A stretch of DNA of 64,000 nucleotides from Pseudomonadota bacterium (GCA_023423655.1 JAFAFE010000007.1:246459-310458), one strand, 5' to 3'; counted from the first letter of the stretch, positions 44,055 to 53,229 are shown. The notes: generated by a model not told the origin, from the letters alone. Numbers and translations: made by a program.

Positions 44055-44492
44055 TTGGTAGAGTTCAAACCACGCGACACCCTCAGGGCAAGAGAGTTAC
44101 GTAACCAAGCGCCACCGGCTGAACGCTCATTGTGGGGCGCGATTAACCGCCGCCAAATCGCGGGCGCAAAATTCAGCCGACAAATGCCGGTGGGCCCTTA
44201 TTTTTGCGATTTTTTATGCCGGGATTTGAAACTCGTCGTGGAACTGGATGGCAATTCGCATGATCTGCGTATTAGCCATGACCGAGCGCGTGATGCGTTT
44301 CTGGTTGCTGAGGGCTATAAGGTTCTGCGGTTTAGCAACGAGGATGTTCGGGATAATCTGGAAGGCGTGGTACAGCAGATTGAGATGGTCGTTGTTTCTC
44401 TTCAAAATAACCCCACCCCCAGCCCCTCCCGCAAGCGGGAGGGGAGTCAAGGTAGCGCTACCAGTTCCCCTCCCGCTTGCGGGAGGGGTTAG
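44055..44492 (+). CDS. DUF559 (VSR-like) endonuclease-fold protein with repeat-derived tail
   Basis: DUF559 proteins have a PD-(D/E)XK-type nuclease fold related to very-short-patch repair endonuclease; FCDFLCRDLKLVVELDGNSH (split: CDFLCRDL, VVELDG) holds the likely metal-binding residues around 51-66. The TTG start is supported by AAGGGGGCGGGA just upstream. Residues 118-145 (NPTPSPSRKREGS...SSPPACGRG) are encoded by a palindromic repeat doublet and are foreign to the family, so the tail was probably gained by repeat insertion. dnaG follows 34 bases later. Confidence 0.8.
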   Translation: MVEFKPRDTLRARELRNQAPPAERSLWGAINRRQIAGAKFSRQMPVGPYFCDFLCRDLKLVVELDGNSHDLRISHDRARDAFLVAEGYKVLRFSNEDVRDNLEGVVQQIEMVVVSLQNNPTPSPSRKREGSQGSATSSPPACGRG

Positions 44493-44500
44493 GGGTGGGA
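44411..44500. repeat. Palindromic repeat doublet at the end of the DUF559 gene
   Basis: Units at 44411-44447 (reversed, CCCCTCCCGC-AA-GCGGGAGGGG) and 44466-44500 (CCCCTCCCGC-TT-GCGGGAGGGG then GGGGTGGG) lie head to head, partly translated as the DUF559 tail. They sit directly before the dnaG ribosome binding site. Confidence 0.88.
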
Positions 44501-44526
44501 CCGCTCGCGTTTAGGAGGGGAAATTT

Positions 44527-46422
44527 ATGACCCTTACCCCGCAATGGCTGGACGAATTGCGTGCGCGCACCACTTTGTCGACCCTCATTGGCAAGACGGT
44601 CAAGATCACGCGCGCAGGCCGCGAATATAAAGCCTGTTGCCCGTTCCATAATGAAAAGACACCCAGCTTCACGATCAATGATGAAAAGGGTTTCTATCAC
44701 TGCTTTGGCTGCGGCGCGCATGGCGATGCGATCCGGTGGATGACCGAGCAGCGCGGGCTCGGTTTCATGGATGCGATCAAGGAATTGGCCGCGACCGCAG
44801 GCATGGACGTCCCTGCCCCCGACCCACGCGCGGCCAAAAAAGCCGAGCGCAATTCGACCTTGCTCGACGTCATGGCGTCGGCGCAAAGCTGGTTTGTCGA
44901 GCAACTACACGGGCTCGACGGGCATCAGGCAGCGGCCTATCTTGACCGGCGCGGGTTAAGCCCGGCTACCGTCAAGACCTTTGGCCTCGGCTTTGCGCCG
45001 GACGCGCGTGGGCGGTTGAAGGGCGCGCTGGAGGACAAGCATCCGCTCGACCAACTCGTGGAAACGGGGATGCTCATCAAGGTCGACGACAAAGAGCCTT
45101 ATGACCGCTTCCGTGGGCGCATGATGATCCCGATCAAGGACGCGCGCGGGCGGGTGATTGCCTTTGGCGGGCGGATTATCGGCGATGGCGAGCCGAAATA
45201 TCTCAATTCCCCCGACACGCCTTTGTTCGACAAGGGCCGCACCCTCTATAATCTCGACCGCGCCTCGCCAGCCTCGCGCAAGAGCAACCGGATTATCGTG
45301 GTCGAAGGCTATATGGACGTGATCGCGCTCGCACAGACGGGGATAGAGGATGCCGTCGCGCCATTAGGCACCGCACTCACCGAACAGCAGATCGAAATGC
45401 TGTGGCGCATGGTGCCGACGCCTATCCTCTGTTTCGATGGCGATGCGGCGGGGCAAAAAGCGGCGATGCGCGCGGCGATGCGTGTGCTTCCCCTGCTCCG
45501 CCCCGGCCATAGCGTGCGCTTTGTCCACCTTCCGGCAGGGCAAGACCCCGACGATATTGTCTCGCGCCAAGGCGCGGGCGCGTTCGAAGCTTTGCTCGAT
45601 AGCGCCGAACCCTTGGTGGACCGGTTGTGGACGGACGCGCTCACCACCTCGCCGCTTAACACGCCCGAAGAGCGTGCCGCCTTGAAGCAACGCCTCGCCG
45701 ACATTGTTGCGACCATCGCTGACAAGGACATCGCCGCCCATTACCGCGCCGCCTATCGCGAGCGTTATGACGAACTATTCTTCGCCGGGCGCGGTAAAAC
45801 ACGGCCGCAATCGCAAGGCCGCACTTGGACTCCGCGCGCCCCCCAAATACGCGGCAAACGCGGCTGGCAGCCTGATCCGCGTTTTCTTCCGCCCTCAGAC
45901 GATGCGCGGCGCGTGGGCGGGCATGGGCTTGCGACGCCGATTATGGAGGCGTTGATTGGCGGATTACTGCGCTATCCGGCCAAATTGTCCGAACATGGAG
46001 AACAGCTTACCGGCCTTGCCATCGCCGATTCGGAGCTGGCGCGCCTGCTCGGCGAAATGCTTGACGCGACAATTATGAAAGAAAGGCTTGATACTGCGGG
46101 CCTCCTTACCATATTAGGTCCGTCAGTGGTGTATAATAAGGCATTGACGCTGCTCAGGGCCGACCGAATGCCATTTTCCTTTACGCGCAATCTTGATGGA
46201 CTGGATGATGCCAGCCACTTGGCCGCGCGGGCGCAATCGGATCTTGATGAAGCCATCGGCATGGCCCTTGCCTGGCCGGAAATGGATGAAACGCTGGAAG
46301 CGGCAACGCGCCGCATGGCCAGTCGGATGGACGACGAAAGCTTTGCCGAACAGCAACGGCTTTTGAAAATGAAAACGGAACTAACCCGCCGCCTCAGCGA
46401 TTTGATGCAGGCGGGCGAGTAA
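44527..46422 (+). CDS. dnaG: DNA primase
   Basis: DnaG makes RNA primers for replication. The N-terminal CHC2 zinc finger is complete (Cys38, His41, Cys59, Cys62 in KACCPFH and YHCFGCGA). The TOPRIM domain follows with VVEGYMDVI, and the C-terminal helicase-binding region is present; total 631 residues. A strong TAGGAGGGG site lies at the start. The gene order dnaG-rpoD is the usual macromolecular synthesis arrangement. Confidence 0.96.
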   Translation: MTLTPQWLDELRARTTLSTLIGKTVKITRAGREYKACCPFHNEKTPSFTINDEKGFYHCFGCGAHGDAIRWMTEQRGLGFMDAIKELAATAGMDVPAPDPRAAKKAERNSTLLDVMASAQSWFVEQLHGLDGHQAAAYLDRRGLSPATVKTFGLGFAPDARGRLKGALEDKHPLDQLVETGMLIKVDDKEPYDRFRGRMMIPIKDARGRVIAFGGRIIGDGEPKYLNSPDTPLFDKGRTLYNLDRASPASRKSNRIIVVEGYMDVIALAQTGIEDAVAPLGTALTEQQIEMLWRMVPTPILCFDGDAAGQKAAMRAAMRVLPLLRPGHSVRFVHLPAGQDPDDIVSRQGAGAFEALLDSAEPLVDRLWTDALTTSPLNTPEERAALKQRLADIVATIADKDIAAHYRAAYRERYDELFFAGRGKTRPQSQGRTWTPRAPQIRGKRGWQPDPRFLPPSDDARRVGGHGLATPIMEALIGGLLRYPAKLSEHGEQLTGLAIADSELARLLGEMLDATIMKERLDTAGLLTILGPSVVYNKALTLLRADRMPFSFTRNLDGLDDASHLAARAQSDLDEAIGMALAWPEMDETLEAATRRMASRMDDESFAEQQRLLKMKTELTRRLSDLMQAGE

Positions 46423-46504
46423 GTTTTGAAGCGTGTGTGAATTTTGACGGCCTGCGGCTTCCATCAAGGAAATAGCCGGTCGAACGAAGGTGAACAAGAA
46501 ACTT

Positions 46505-48517
46505 ATGGCGGACGGTAACGAGAAGAATGGCGGCGATGCACCGCTGCTTGACCTCAATGAAGCATCGGTAAAAAAGCTCATCGCCAAGGCGAAGAAGCGC
46601 GGCTACATCACATATGACGAGCTGAACGAGGCGCTGCCGCAAGACCAGATGTCTTCGGAGCAGATTGAAGATATTATGTCGGCCATCTCCGAAATGGGCG
46701 TCAATATCGTCGAAAGCGACGAGGACGCGCAGGAAGAAGCCGACGAGCAGGCCCCGGTCGATGATGATATCGACACTTCTTCGATGGGCGCTGCTCCCAA
46801 TGTCGCGGAAAAGAAAAAGGAAACGGTTGATCGCACCGACGATCCCGTCCGTATGTATTTGCGCGAAATGGGCGCGGTCGAACTATTGAGCCGCGAAGGC
46901 GAAATCGCGATTGCCAAGCGTATCGAAGCGGGCCGCGACACGATGATTTTGGGGTTGTGCGAAAGCCCGATCACCTTCCACGCGATCATCGACTGGTCGA
47001 ACGCGCTCAACAATGGCGAAATGCAGCTCCGCGAAATCCTCGATCTCGACGCGATGCTCTCCAAAGATCCCGCGCCCGAAAGCCTCAACGAAGATGGCGA
47101 AGAGGATGATGGCGAAATTTCCGAAAAGACCGCCGGCCCTTCCTATAAGGAAGAGGAGGATGTCGAGGAAGAACAGTCCTCCGACGATGATGAAGATGAT
47201 ATGACCGAGCGCCGCACCCCGCGGCAATCGGACGATGATGACGAAGATAATACGCTCAGCCTTGCGGCAATGGAAGAATTGCTCAAGCCCGGCGCGTTGG
47301 AAAAATTTGCCAATATCACCTCGCTATTCAAGAAATTTTCCAAGCTCCAACTGTCGCGCCTTGAAGCGATGAGCGGGGGCAATGAATTTTCCGCGTCCGA
47401 CGAGAAAAAATACCAGAAGCTGCGCGAAGATTTGACCGCAGAGGTTGAAAGCGTCCAGTTTCACGGCGCGAAAATCGAATATCTGGTCGACCAGCTTTAC
47501 AGCTATAACCGCCGCCTGACCGCGCTTGGCGGCCAGATGCTGCGCTTGGCCGAGCGTCACAAAGTGTCGCGCAAGTCGTTCCTCGACGAATATGTCAATC
47601 ATGAGCTGGACGATGGCTGGCTGGAGCGCGTTGCGACCATCGACAAGAAATGGGCCGCTTTTGCGACCAATGAAGGCGCGGCGGTCGAACGCATCCGCAC
47701 CGAAGTCAGCGAAATTGCGCAAGCCACCGGCATGGGCCTTGGCGAGTTCCGCCGCATCGTCAACATGGTGCAAAAGGGCGAACGTGAAGCGCGTATTGCC
47801 AAGAAGGAAATGGTCGAAGCCAATCTGCGCCTCGTCATCTCCATTGCTAAAAAATATACCAACCGCGGCCTTCAATTCCTTGATTTAATTCAAGAAGGTA
47901 ATATCGGCCTGATGAAAGCGGTCGATAAATTCGAATATCGCCGCGGCTATAAGTTCAGCACTTATGCGACCTGGTGGATCCGTCAGGCGATTACCCGTTC
48001 CATCGCGGATCAGGCGCGTACCATCCGTATTCCGGTGCATATGATCGAAACGATCAACAAGCTTGTCCGCACCAGCCGCCAGTTCCTCCACGAACAGGGC
48101 CGCGAACCGACGCCGGAAGAAATGGCCGAACGCCTCTCCATGCCGCTCGAAAAAGTGCGCAAGGTGATGAAAATTGCCAAGGAGCCGATCTCCCTCGAAA
48201 CGCCGATTGGCGACGAGGAAGATTCGCATCTCGGCGATTTCATCGAGGATAAAAATGCGATCATCCCTGTGGATGCCGCGATTCAGGCGAACCTCAAGGA
48301 AACCGTTACCCGCGTGTTGGCGTCGCTGACGCCGCGTGAAGAGCGCGTGCTGCGGATGCGCTTCGGCATCGGCATGAACACCGACCACACGCTGGAAGAA
48401 GTCGGCCAACAGTTTAGCGTTACCCGCGAACGTATCCGCCAGATCGAAGCCAAGGCCTTGCGCAAGCTCAAACATCCGAGCCGCAGCCGTAAAATGCGGT
48501 CGTTCCTCGACCAATAA
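46505..48517 (+). CDS. rpoD: Primary sigma factor RpoD (sigma-70)
   Basis: RpoD directs RNA polymerase to housekeeping promoters. The N-terminal sigma 1.1 region (EASVKKLIAKAKKRGYITYDELNEALP) and regions 2-4 are present: DLIQEGNIGLMKAVDKFEYRRGYKFSTYATWWIRQAITRS (region 2, cited in parts), and the region 4 DNA-binding VGQQFSVTRERIRQIEAKAL. A long acidic insert (EEEDVEEEQSSDDDEDD) lies in the non-conserved region, as in other alphaproteobacteria. ATG 46505 is preferred; a GTG at 46490 would add five residues. A terminator follows. Confidence 0.96.
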   Translation: MADGNEKNGGDAPLLDLNEASVKKLIAKAKKRGYITYDELNEALPQDQMSSEQIEDIMSAISEMGVNIVESDEDAQEEADEQAPVDDDIDTSSMGAAPNVAEKKKETVDRTDDPVRMYLREMGAVELLSREGEIAIAKRIEAGRDTMILGLCESPITFHAIIDWSNALNNGEMQLREILDLDAMLSKDPAPESLNEDGEEDDGEISEKTAGPSYKEEEDVEEEQSSDDDEDDMTERRTPRQSDDDDEDNTLSLAAMEELLKPGALEKFANITSLFKKFSKLQLSRLEAMSGGNEFSASDEKKYQKLREDLTAEVESVQFHGAKIEYLVDQLYSYNRRLTALGGQMLRLAERHKVSRKSFLDEYVNHELDDGWLERVATIDKKWAAFATNEGAAVERIRTEVSEIAQATGMGLGEFRRIVNMVQKGEREARIAKKEMVEANLRLVISIAKKYTNRGLQFLDLIQEGNIGLMKAVDKFEYRRGYKFSTYATWWIRQAITRSIADQARTIRIPVHMIETINKLVRTSRQFLHEQGREPTPEEMAERLSMPLEKVRKVMKIAKEPISLETPIGDEEDSHLGDFIEDKNAIIPVDAAIQANLKETVTRVLASLTPREERVLRMRFGIGMNTDHTLEEVGQQFSVTRERIRQIEAKALRKLKHPSRSRKMRSFLDQ

Positions 48518-48537
48518 GCTGCACAATAAACAGGTAG

Positions 48538-48576
48538 AAACGCCCTTCCCGCACCATCGGGAGGGGCGTTTTTTTT
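48538..48576 (+). terminator. Intrinsic terminator after rpoD
   Basis: AACGCCCTTCCCG and CGGGAGGGGCGTT pair (one G-T) around a six-base loop, followed by a run of eight or more T residues. Confidence 0.88.
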
Positions 48577-49083
48577 ATGCCCTTTGTGCGTTGCGGATAG
48601 TGATGAACAGGTTGTTTTCATAATTCACGCGGAGCGCGAACCCCCAAACAAAGCCTCACCCCAGCCTCCGCCCAGCAATCAATCCCCCTGTCCTACACGC
48701 CCCCCATCAGAAACAGTCACCGCTCCGAGTCGCTCCGTTAAAGCAGCGTAAAAACACGCCCCACCATCCGCGCGCAGCATAATTAGGCGACACGTTTAGG
48801 CATTTGTAAAATCAACATACTGTGGTCCCGGCCATTGCGAAGGAGGTCGGACTTTGCGAATCTAAGAGGCTATTTTTGGCAGAAATACAGGCTTTTCTTG
48901 CATGGGCTTGGCAAGCACAATATATTGTGTGTTCGGGCTTGGTCCCTCGCCGTGCGGCTCTTAAAAAAATCCGCTGGAATCAACGGCAATGTAAACGGGC
49001 TGTTTACGCCTTGAAACTATAGCGGATGCCTCACCGGATCAGGCGCGCAAAAGCGTGCGACTAAGAGGTTTTGACTAAAGACC
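48577..49083. other. Intergenic region with two palindromes and no clear gene
   Basis: No open frame here has a convincing start or codon pattern. Two symmetric sites stand out: CACAATATATTGTG, a perfect 14-bp palindrome at 48916-48929, and GTAAAC-GGGCT-GTTTAC at 48991-49007. Either could be a regulator operator for the gene at 49084. The region is richer in AT than its surroundings. No tRNA or known small RNA is apparent by eye. Confidence 0.5.
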
Positions 49084-49752
49084 ATGCAGCAGCAACAGCA
49101 TCTCGACGCCAAGCCCGGCATGGCCGATATATTGGACCTTCTGGTCGCGCAGGACGGCACCGGCTCGCATGATTATGTCGTGTCCGGCGCGCTGCTCGCC
49201 CCGCCGCACGGGGGCCGCAACCTTGCCGATGCGGTCCATTATCTCGGCGTCCTGCATGGCCGTTATCCAGGCGTTGTCGATCATGCCGCAACCAAAACCG
49301 CCGATGGCGCAGCGCGCGGCTGGATGCTCACCGCCGCCGATGCCTTTGCGGGCGAGCGCGCCTATCTCGCCCGGCTTGCGGTCGCCATTGGGCCGGTCCC
49401 GAGCACGCCGGGCCAAGTCCAGTGCGAGGCCGCCGTGGCAGCGCAGCGCCATGCGCTTGATATGCTCGCCCAGTCCGATCGCAAAGGCTGTGCGATTGGC
49501 GCGGCGATTGCGCTCTGCCTCGACTGGCTCACCGTGCGCGCCGTGCTGGATATGGCCGCCGAGCGCGTCAATCTGGTGCCGCCCGCCTGCACCTTGCCCG
49601 ATGTGCGCCGCACCGCGGCCCTTGCCAACGCGCTTTCCGGAACCGCCGGAGCCGAACGCGCGATGCATTTCGGGGCCGAACAGATTTTGACCCAGCATCG
49701 CGGGCTGTGGGATTTGCTCCGTAGCCGCGCCGAAGCCCGCGGCGATAGTTGA
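49084..49752 (+). CDS. Conserved hypothetical protein
   Basis: A 222-residue, mostly helical, Ala-rich protein with no signal peptide or recognised motif. HDYVVSGALLAPPHGGRNLADAVHYLGVLHGRYPG near the start and AERAMHFGAEQI near the end show regular helix patterning; several His and Asp residues in the first half (HATKTAD, HYLGVLHG) could bind a ligand, but this is not shown. A shorter start at 49120 is open. It is probably the first gene of the MoxR-GST-VWA group, with about 120 bases between. I do not recognise its family with confidence. Confidence 0.6.
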   Translation: MQQQQHLDAKPGMADILDLLVAQDGTGSHDYVVSGALLAPPHGGRNLADAVHYLGVLHGRYPGVVDHAATKTADGAARGWMLTAADAFAGERAYLARLAVAIGPVPSTPGQVQCEAAVAAQRHALDMLAQSDRKGCAIGAAIALCLDWLTVRAVLDMAAERVNLVPPACTLPDVRRTAALANALSGTAGAERAMHFGAEQILTQHRGLWDLLRSRAEARGDS

Positions 49753-49875
49753 ACCCAATCATCGGCTGCCGTAACGGCACCCCGAAAAGCGCGCGTTGCG
49801 GCGCTTGCCAGCAGCATTTTGCTACCCTATCGCAGGTCCGGACATGCGTTTTTCTGGCATAGGGATAAGTGAAAT

Positions 49876-50718
49876 ATGCGCTTTGAAGGCACCAAAGATT
49901 ATGTCGCCACCGACGACCTCAAGGTCGCGGTCAATGCGGCGGTAACGCTGCGCCGTCCGCTGCTCATCAAGGGCGAGCCCGGCACCGGCAAGACTGTCCT
50001 CGCGCATGAAATCGCCAAAGCGACCGGCGCGCCGCTGATCGAATGGAATATCAAATCCACCACCAAAGCGCATCAGGGCCTCTATGAATATGACGCGGTT
50101 GCGCGCCTGCGCGATGGCCAGTTGGGCGACGAACGGGTGCATGACATCCGCAACTATATCCGCAAGGGCAAGCTTTGGGAGGCGTTCACCTCGCCCACCT
50201 TGCCGGTGCTGCTCATCGACGAAATCGACAAGGCCGATATCGAATTCCCGAACGATCTGTTGCAGGAACTCGATCGCATGGAATTTTTCGTTTACGAAAC
50301 CGGCGAGACGGTCAAAGCCGCCGAACGGCCGATTGTGGTCATCACATCGAACAACGAAAAGGAACTGCCCGACGCGTTTCTGCGTCGCTGTTTCTTCCAT
50401 TATATCAAATTCCCCGACCGGGTGACGATGCAGGAAATCATCGATGTCCACTTCCCCGGCATCCAGAAAATCCTCGTCTCCAAGGCGCTCGAAATTTTCT
50501 ATAATGTGCGCGAAGTGCCGGGTTTGAAGAAGAAACCTTCGACCAGCGAACTGCTCGATTGGCTGAAACTGTTGCTGCATGAGGACATGCCGCTCGACGT
50601 GCTGCAAAACCAGGACCCGACCAAGGCCATCCCGCCGCTCCACGGCGCATTGCTCAAAAACGAACAGGATATCATGCTGTTCGAACGGCTCGCCTTCATG
50701 GCGCGGCGGCAGGGTTAG
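49876..50718 (+). CDS. MoxR-type AAA+ ATPase
   Basis: MoxR ATPases act as chaperones that activate or assemble partner enzymes, usually with a VWA-domain partner encoded nearby. The 280-residue product has Walker A GEPGTGKT (33-40), Walker B VLLIDEIDKAD (about 111-121) and the usual ITSNNEKELPDAFLRRC sensor region (about 150-170). It resembles the CbbQ/CoxD branch. The VWA partner is the CoxE-like gene at 51454. Its own substrate is not evident. Confidence 0.9.
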   Translation: MRFEGTKDYVATDDLKVAVNAAVTLRRPLLIKGEPGTGKTVLAHEIAKATGAPLIEWNIKSTTKAHQGLYEYDAVARLRDGQLGDERVHDIRNYIRKGKLWEAFTSPTLPVLLIDEIDKADIEFPNDLLQELDRMEFFVYETGETVKAAERPIVVITSNNEKELPDAFLRRCFFHYIKFPDRVTMQEIIDVHFPGIQKILVSKALEIFYNVREVPGLKKKPSTSELLDWLKLLLHEDMPLDVLQNQDPTKAIPPLHGALLKNEQDIMLFERLAFMARRQG

Positions 50719-50733
50719 GGCAAAGCCCGCGCT

Positions 50734-51441
50734 ATGGCCGACCTGTCCGCCTTTCCCATTACCAAGCGTTGGCCACCCGCGCATCCCGACCGGCTCCAGC
50801 TTTATTCGCTGAACACGCCCAATGGCGTCAAAGTGTCGATCATGCTCGAAGAAACCGGCCTCCCTTATGAGGCCCATTTCGTCGACATTTCCGACGATGA
50901 AAGTTGGACACCAGAATTTCTCTCGCTTAACCCCAATGGCAAGATACCCGCAATCCTCGACCCCAATGGCCCGGACGGCAAGCCGCTCGGCTTATGGGAG
51001 TCGGGCGCGATTCTGATATATTTGGCGGATAAGACCGGCCAATTTTTACCAGCCGACCCTGCTAAACGCTATGAAACGATCCAATGGGTGATGTTCCAAA
51101 TGGCGGCGATTGGCCCGATGTTCGGGCAGGTCGGCTTCTTCCACAAATTTGCGGGCAAGGATTATGAGGATAAGCGCCCGCGCGACCGCTATGTGGCCGA
51201 AGCAAGACGCTTGCTGGGCGTTCTCGATACGCGGCTCAACCAACGCACATGGATTATGGGCGACGAGTATAGCATTGCCGATATTGCGACCTTGGGTTGG
51301 GTGCGCAACCTCATCACCTTTTACGAAGCGCGTGCACTGGTCGGGTTCGATGGCTTCCCCCATGTCGCCGCATGGTTAGAGCGCGGCCTCGCCCGCCCCG
51401 CCGTCCAGCGCGGGCTGGACATTCCCGCGCGCGCGGACTGA
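50734..51441 (+). CDS. Glutathione S-transferase, YghU-like
   Basis: The thioredoxin-like N-terminal half carries the GST pattern SLNPNGKIPAI and WESGAILIYLADK; the C-terminal half is helical (AKRYETIQWVMFQM and later WIMGDEYSIADIAT, an N-capping box). The N-terminal PNGVKVSIMLEE block matches the YghU/NGSH group of disulfide-bond reductases. It lies 15 bases after the MoxR gene and 12 before the VWA gene, so the three are co-transcribed. Its link to the ATPase is unclear. Confidence 0.88.
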   Translation: MADLSAFPITKRWPPAHPDRLQLYSLNTPNGVKVSIMLEETGLPYEAHFVDISDDESWTPEFLSLNPNGKIPAILDPNGPDGKPLGLWESGAILIYLADKTGQFLPADPAKRYETIQWVMFQMAAIGPMFGQVGFFHKFAGKDYEDKRPRDRYVAEARRLLGVLDTRLNQRTWIMGDEYSIADIATLGWVRNLITFYEARALVGFDGFPHVAAWLERGLARPAVQRGLDIPARAD

Positions 51442-51453
51442 GGAAGCACCTCC

Positions 51454-52632
51454 ATGTTCTTCAACTTCATCGACGAATTGCGCGCTGCCGGGATACAGGC
51501 GAGCCTTAAGGAGCATCTGATCCTTTTGGAGGCGCTTGATGCCGATGTCATCACACGCAGCCCGGAGGAGTTTTACTATCTCGCGCGCGCGACTTTCGTC
51601 AAAGATGAAGGGCTTCTTGACCGCTTCGACCAAGTGTTCGCCAAAGTCTTTAAGGGCATCGAAACCAGCTATGGCACCGAAGCGCAGGATATTCCCGAAG
51701 ACTGGCTCAAAGCGGTTGCCGAAAAATTCCTGACGCCGGAAGAGATGGAGGAAATCAAATCGCTCGGCAGTTGGGACGAGATTATGGAGACGCTCAAGAA
51801 GCGGCTCGAAGAACAGCATGGGCGCCATCAGGGCGGCAATAAATGGATCGGCACCGGCGGCACCTCGCCTTATGGCAATTCGGGCTATAATCCCGAAGGC
51901 GTGCGCATCGGCGGCGAAAGCACGCATAAGCGCGCGATCAAAGTGTGGGACAAGCGTGCGTTTAAAAATCTCGACCACACGCGCGAGCTTGGCACGCGCA
52001 ACATAAAGGTGGCGCTGCGCCGCCTGCGCCGTTTCGCCCGTGAAGGCGCTGCGGACGAGTTAGATATTGACGCCACGGTTGCGGGCACCGCGCGGCAGGG
52101 CTGGCTCGACATCCAAATGCGCCCCGAACGGCATAATGCGGTCAAATTGCTGCTGTTCCTCGACGTTGGCGGATCAATGGACCCGTTCATCAAGCTGTGC
52201 GAGGAGCTGTTTTCCGCGGCGACCAGCGAGTTTAAAAACCTTGAATTTTTCTACTTCCACAACTGTCTTTATGAAGGCGTGTGGAAAGATAATCGCCGCC
52301 GCTTTTCCGAACGCATCCCGACCTGGGATATTCTTCACAAATATGGCCATGATTATAAGGTCATCTTTGTCGGCGATGCCGCGATGAGCCCCTATGAAAT
52401 CAGCCATCCGGGCGGATCGGTCGAACATTTCAACGAAGAAGCGGGCGCTGTCTGGCTCCAGCGCGTGACCAATACTTACCCGGCAACCGTGTGGCTCAAT
52501 CCCTCGCCCGAACAGCATTGGGCCTATGCGCAATCGGTCCAGCTCATCAAACAATTGATGAACGGGCGGATGTATAGCCTCAGCCTCGAAGGGCTGGACG
52601 ATGCGATGCGTGAATTGAGCCGCAAGCAATAG
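51454..52632 (+). CDS. CoxE-like VWA-domain protein
   Basis: The 392-residue protein has an N-terminal helical region, then a VWA domain (about 215-390) with the metal site DVGGSM and the late FVGDAAMSPYEI strand. A Gly-rich segment (GRHQGGNKWIGTGGTSPYGNSGYN) links the two. With the MoxR ATPase at 49876 it forms the typical MoxR-VWA pair (CoxD-CoxE or RavA-ViaA style) thought to remodel or activate a target protein. No CO dehydrogenase genes are nearby. Confidence 0.88.
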   Translation: MFFNFIDELRAAGIQASLKEHLILLEALDADVITRSPEEFYYLARATFVKDEGLLDRFDQVFAKVFKGIETSYGTEAQDIPEDWLKAVAEKFLTPEEMEEIKSLGSWDEIMETLKKRLEEQHGRHQGGNKWIGTGGTSPYGNSGYNPEGVRIGGESTHKRAIKVWDKRAFKNLDHTRELGTRNIKVALRRLRRFAREGAADELDIDATVAGTARQGWLDIQMRPERHNAVKLLLFLDVGGSMDPFIKLCEELFSAATSEFKNLEFFYFHNCLYEGVWKDNRRRFSERIPTWDILHKYGHDYKVIFVGDAAMSPYEISHPGGSVEHFNEEAGAVWLQRVTNTYPATVWLNPSPEQHWAYAQSVQLIKQLMNGRMYSLSLEGLDDAMRELSRKQ

Positions 52633-52666
52633 CGCGCTGCAAGCAATAGTGCCCGGCAAGCAGTAG
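52622..52666 (+). repeat. Three 17-bp-spaced GCAAGCAATAG repeats at the end of the VWA gene
   Basis: GCAAGCAATAG at 52622, GCAAGCAATAG at 52639 and GCAAGCAGTAG at 52656 repeat with an exact 17-base period. The first encodes the SRKQ-stop end of the VWA gene; the others follow it. This looks like local slippage duplication at the gene end. Confidence 0.7.
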
Positions 52667-52854
52667 CTTTCAATTGCCTGCGCGCGCGGTTCATGCCTGC
52701 GCAAATATTTCGCCTATTTGCCAAGCTTTTGCGACAGGTTGCGACAATTTTTGACAGTTTTTTGCGTCTGTTGGCACAGGCTCGGCACAGCCCGCCCCTA
52801 ATTCTGATCCTGTTCCAAGAGGGAATGGTCCAGTGGAACCGAAAGGATTAGAAG

Positions 52855-53229
52855 ATGAAAAAGAATATTCTCGCGGCTGTCGCTGTTATCGCTGCAATCG
52901 CCACCCCGATGGCGGCACAGGCCGCTCCCTATAGCAATAGCAACCGTCTGGAATCGCAGATCCAGAATGATATTAACCGCGGCCTGCGTCAGGGTAAGAT
53001 CAGCAATTCGGAAGCCCGCAACTTCCGTTCGCAGCTTAACCAGATCGACCGTCTGGAAAACCAGTATCAGCGGTCCGACCGCCGTTACACCCAGCGCGAG
53101 CGTGCCGATATTAACCGCCGCCTGTCCTCGCTGAACGTCAAGGTGCAGAAGGAATTGCGCGATAATGGCCGGTGGGACCGCAACGACCGTAATGATCGCA
53201 ACGACCGCAACCATTGGAACCGCCGCTAA
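52855..53229 (+). CDS. Small secreted protein with NDR repeats
   Basis: The 124-residue product has a signal peptide (MKKNILAAVAVIAAIATPMAAQA) with a clear AxA cleavage site near residue 23, then a helical region of charged residues (IQNDINRGLRQGKISNSEAR) and a C-terminal repeat of NDR units (RNDRNDRNDRN). No cysteine or known motif is present. It is probably an abundant periplasmic protein of unknown role, perhaps stress-related. It has its own AAAGGATTAGAAG ribosome binding site. Confidence 0.75.
   Translation: MKKNILAAVAVIAAIATPMAAQAAPYSNSNRLESQIQNDINRGLRQGKISNSEARNFRSQLNQIDRLENQYQRSDRRYTQRERADINRRLSSLNVKVQKELRDNGRWDRNDRNDRNDRNHWNRR

Noticed and set aside
42502..44500. Palindromic units as a possible CRISPR array
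   Set aside because: Units are palindromic, scattered, in alternating orientation, without regular spacers and without cas genes.
48822..49022. Small plus-strand frame of 66 codons in the rpoD-MoxR gap
   Set aside because: No ribosome binding site, atypical composition and no domain; treated as non-coding.
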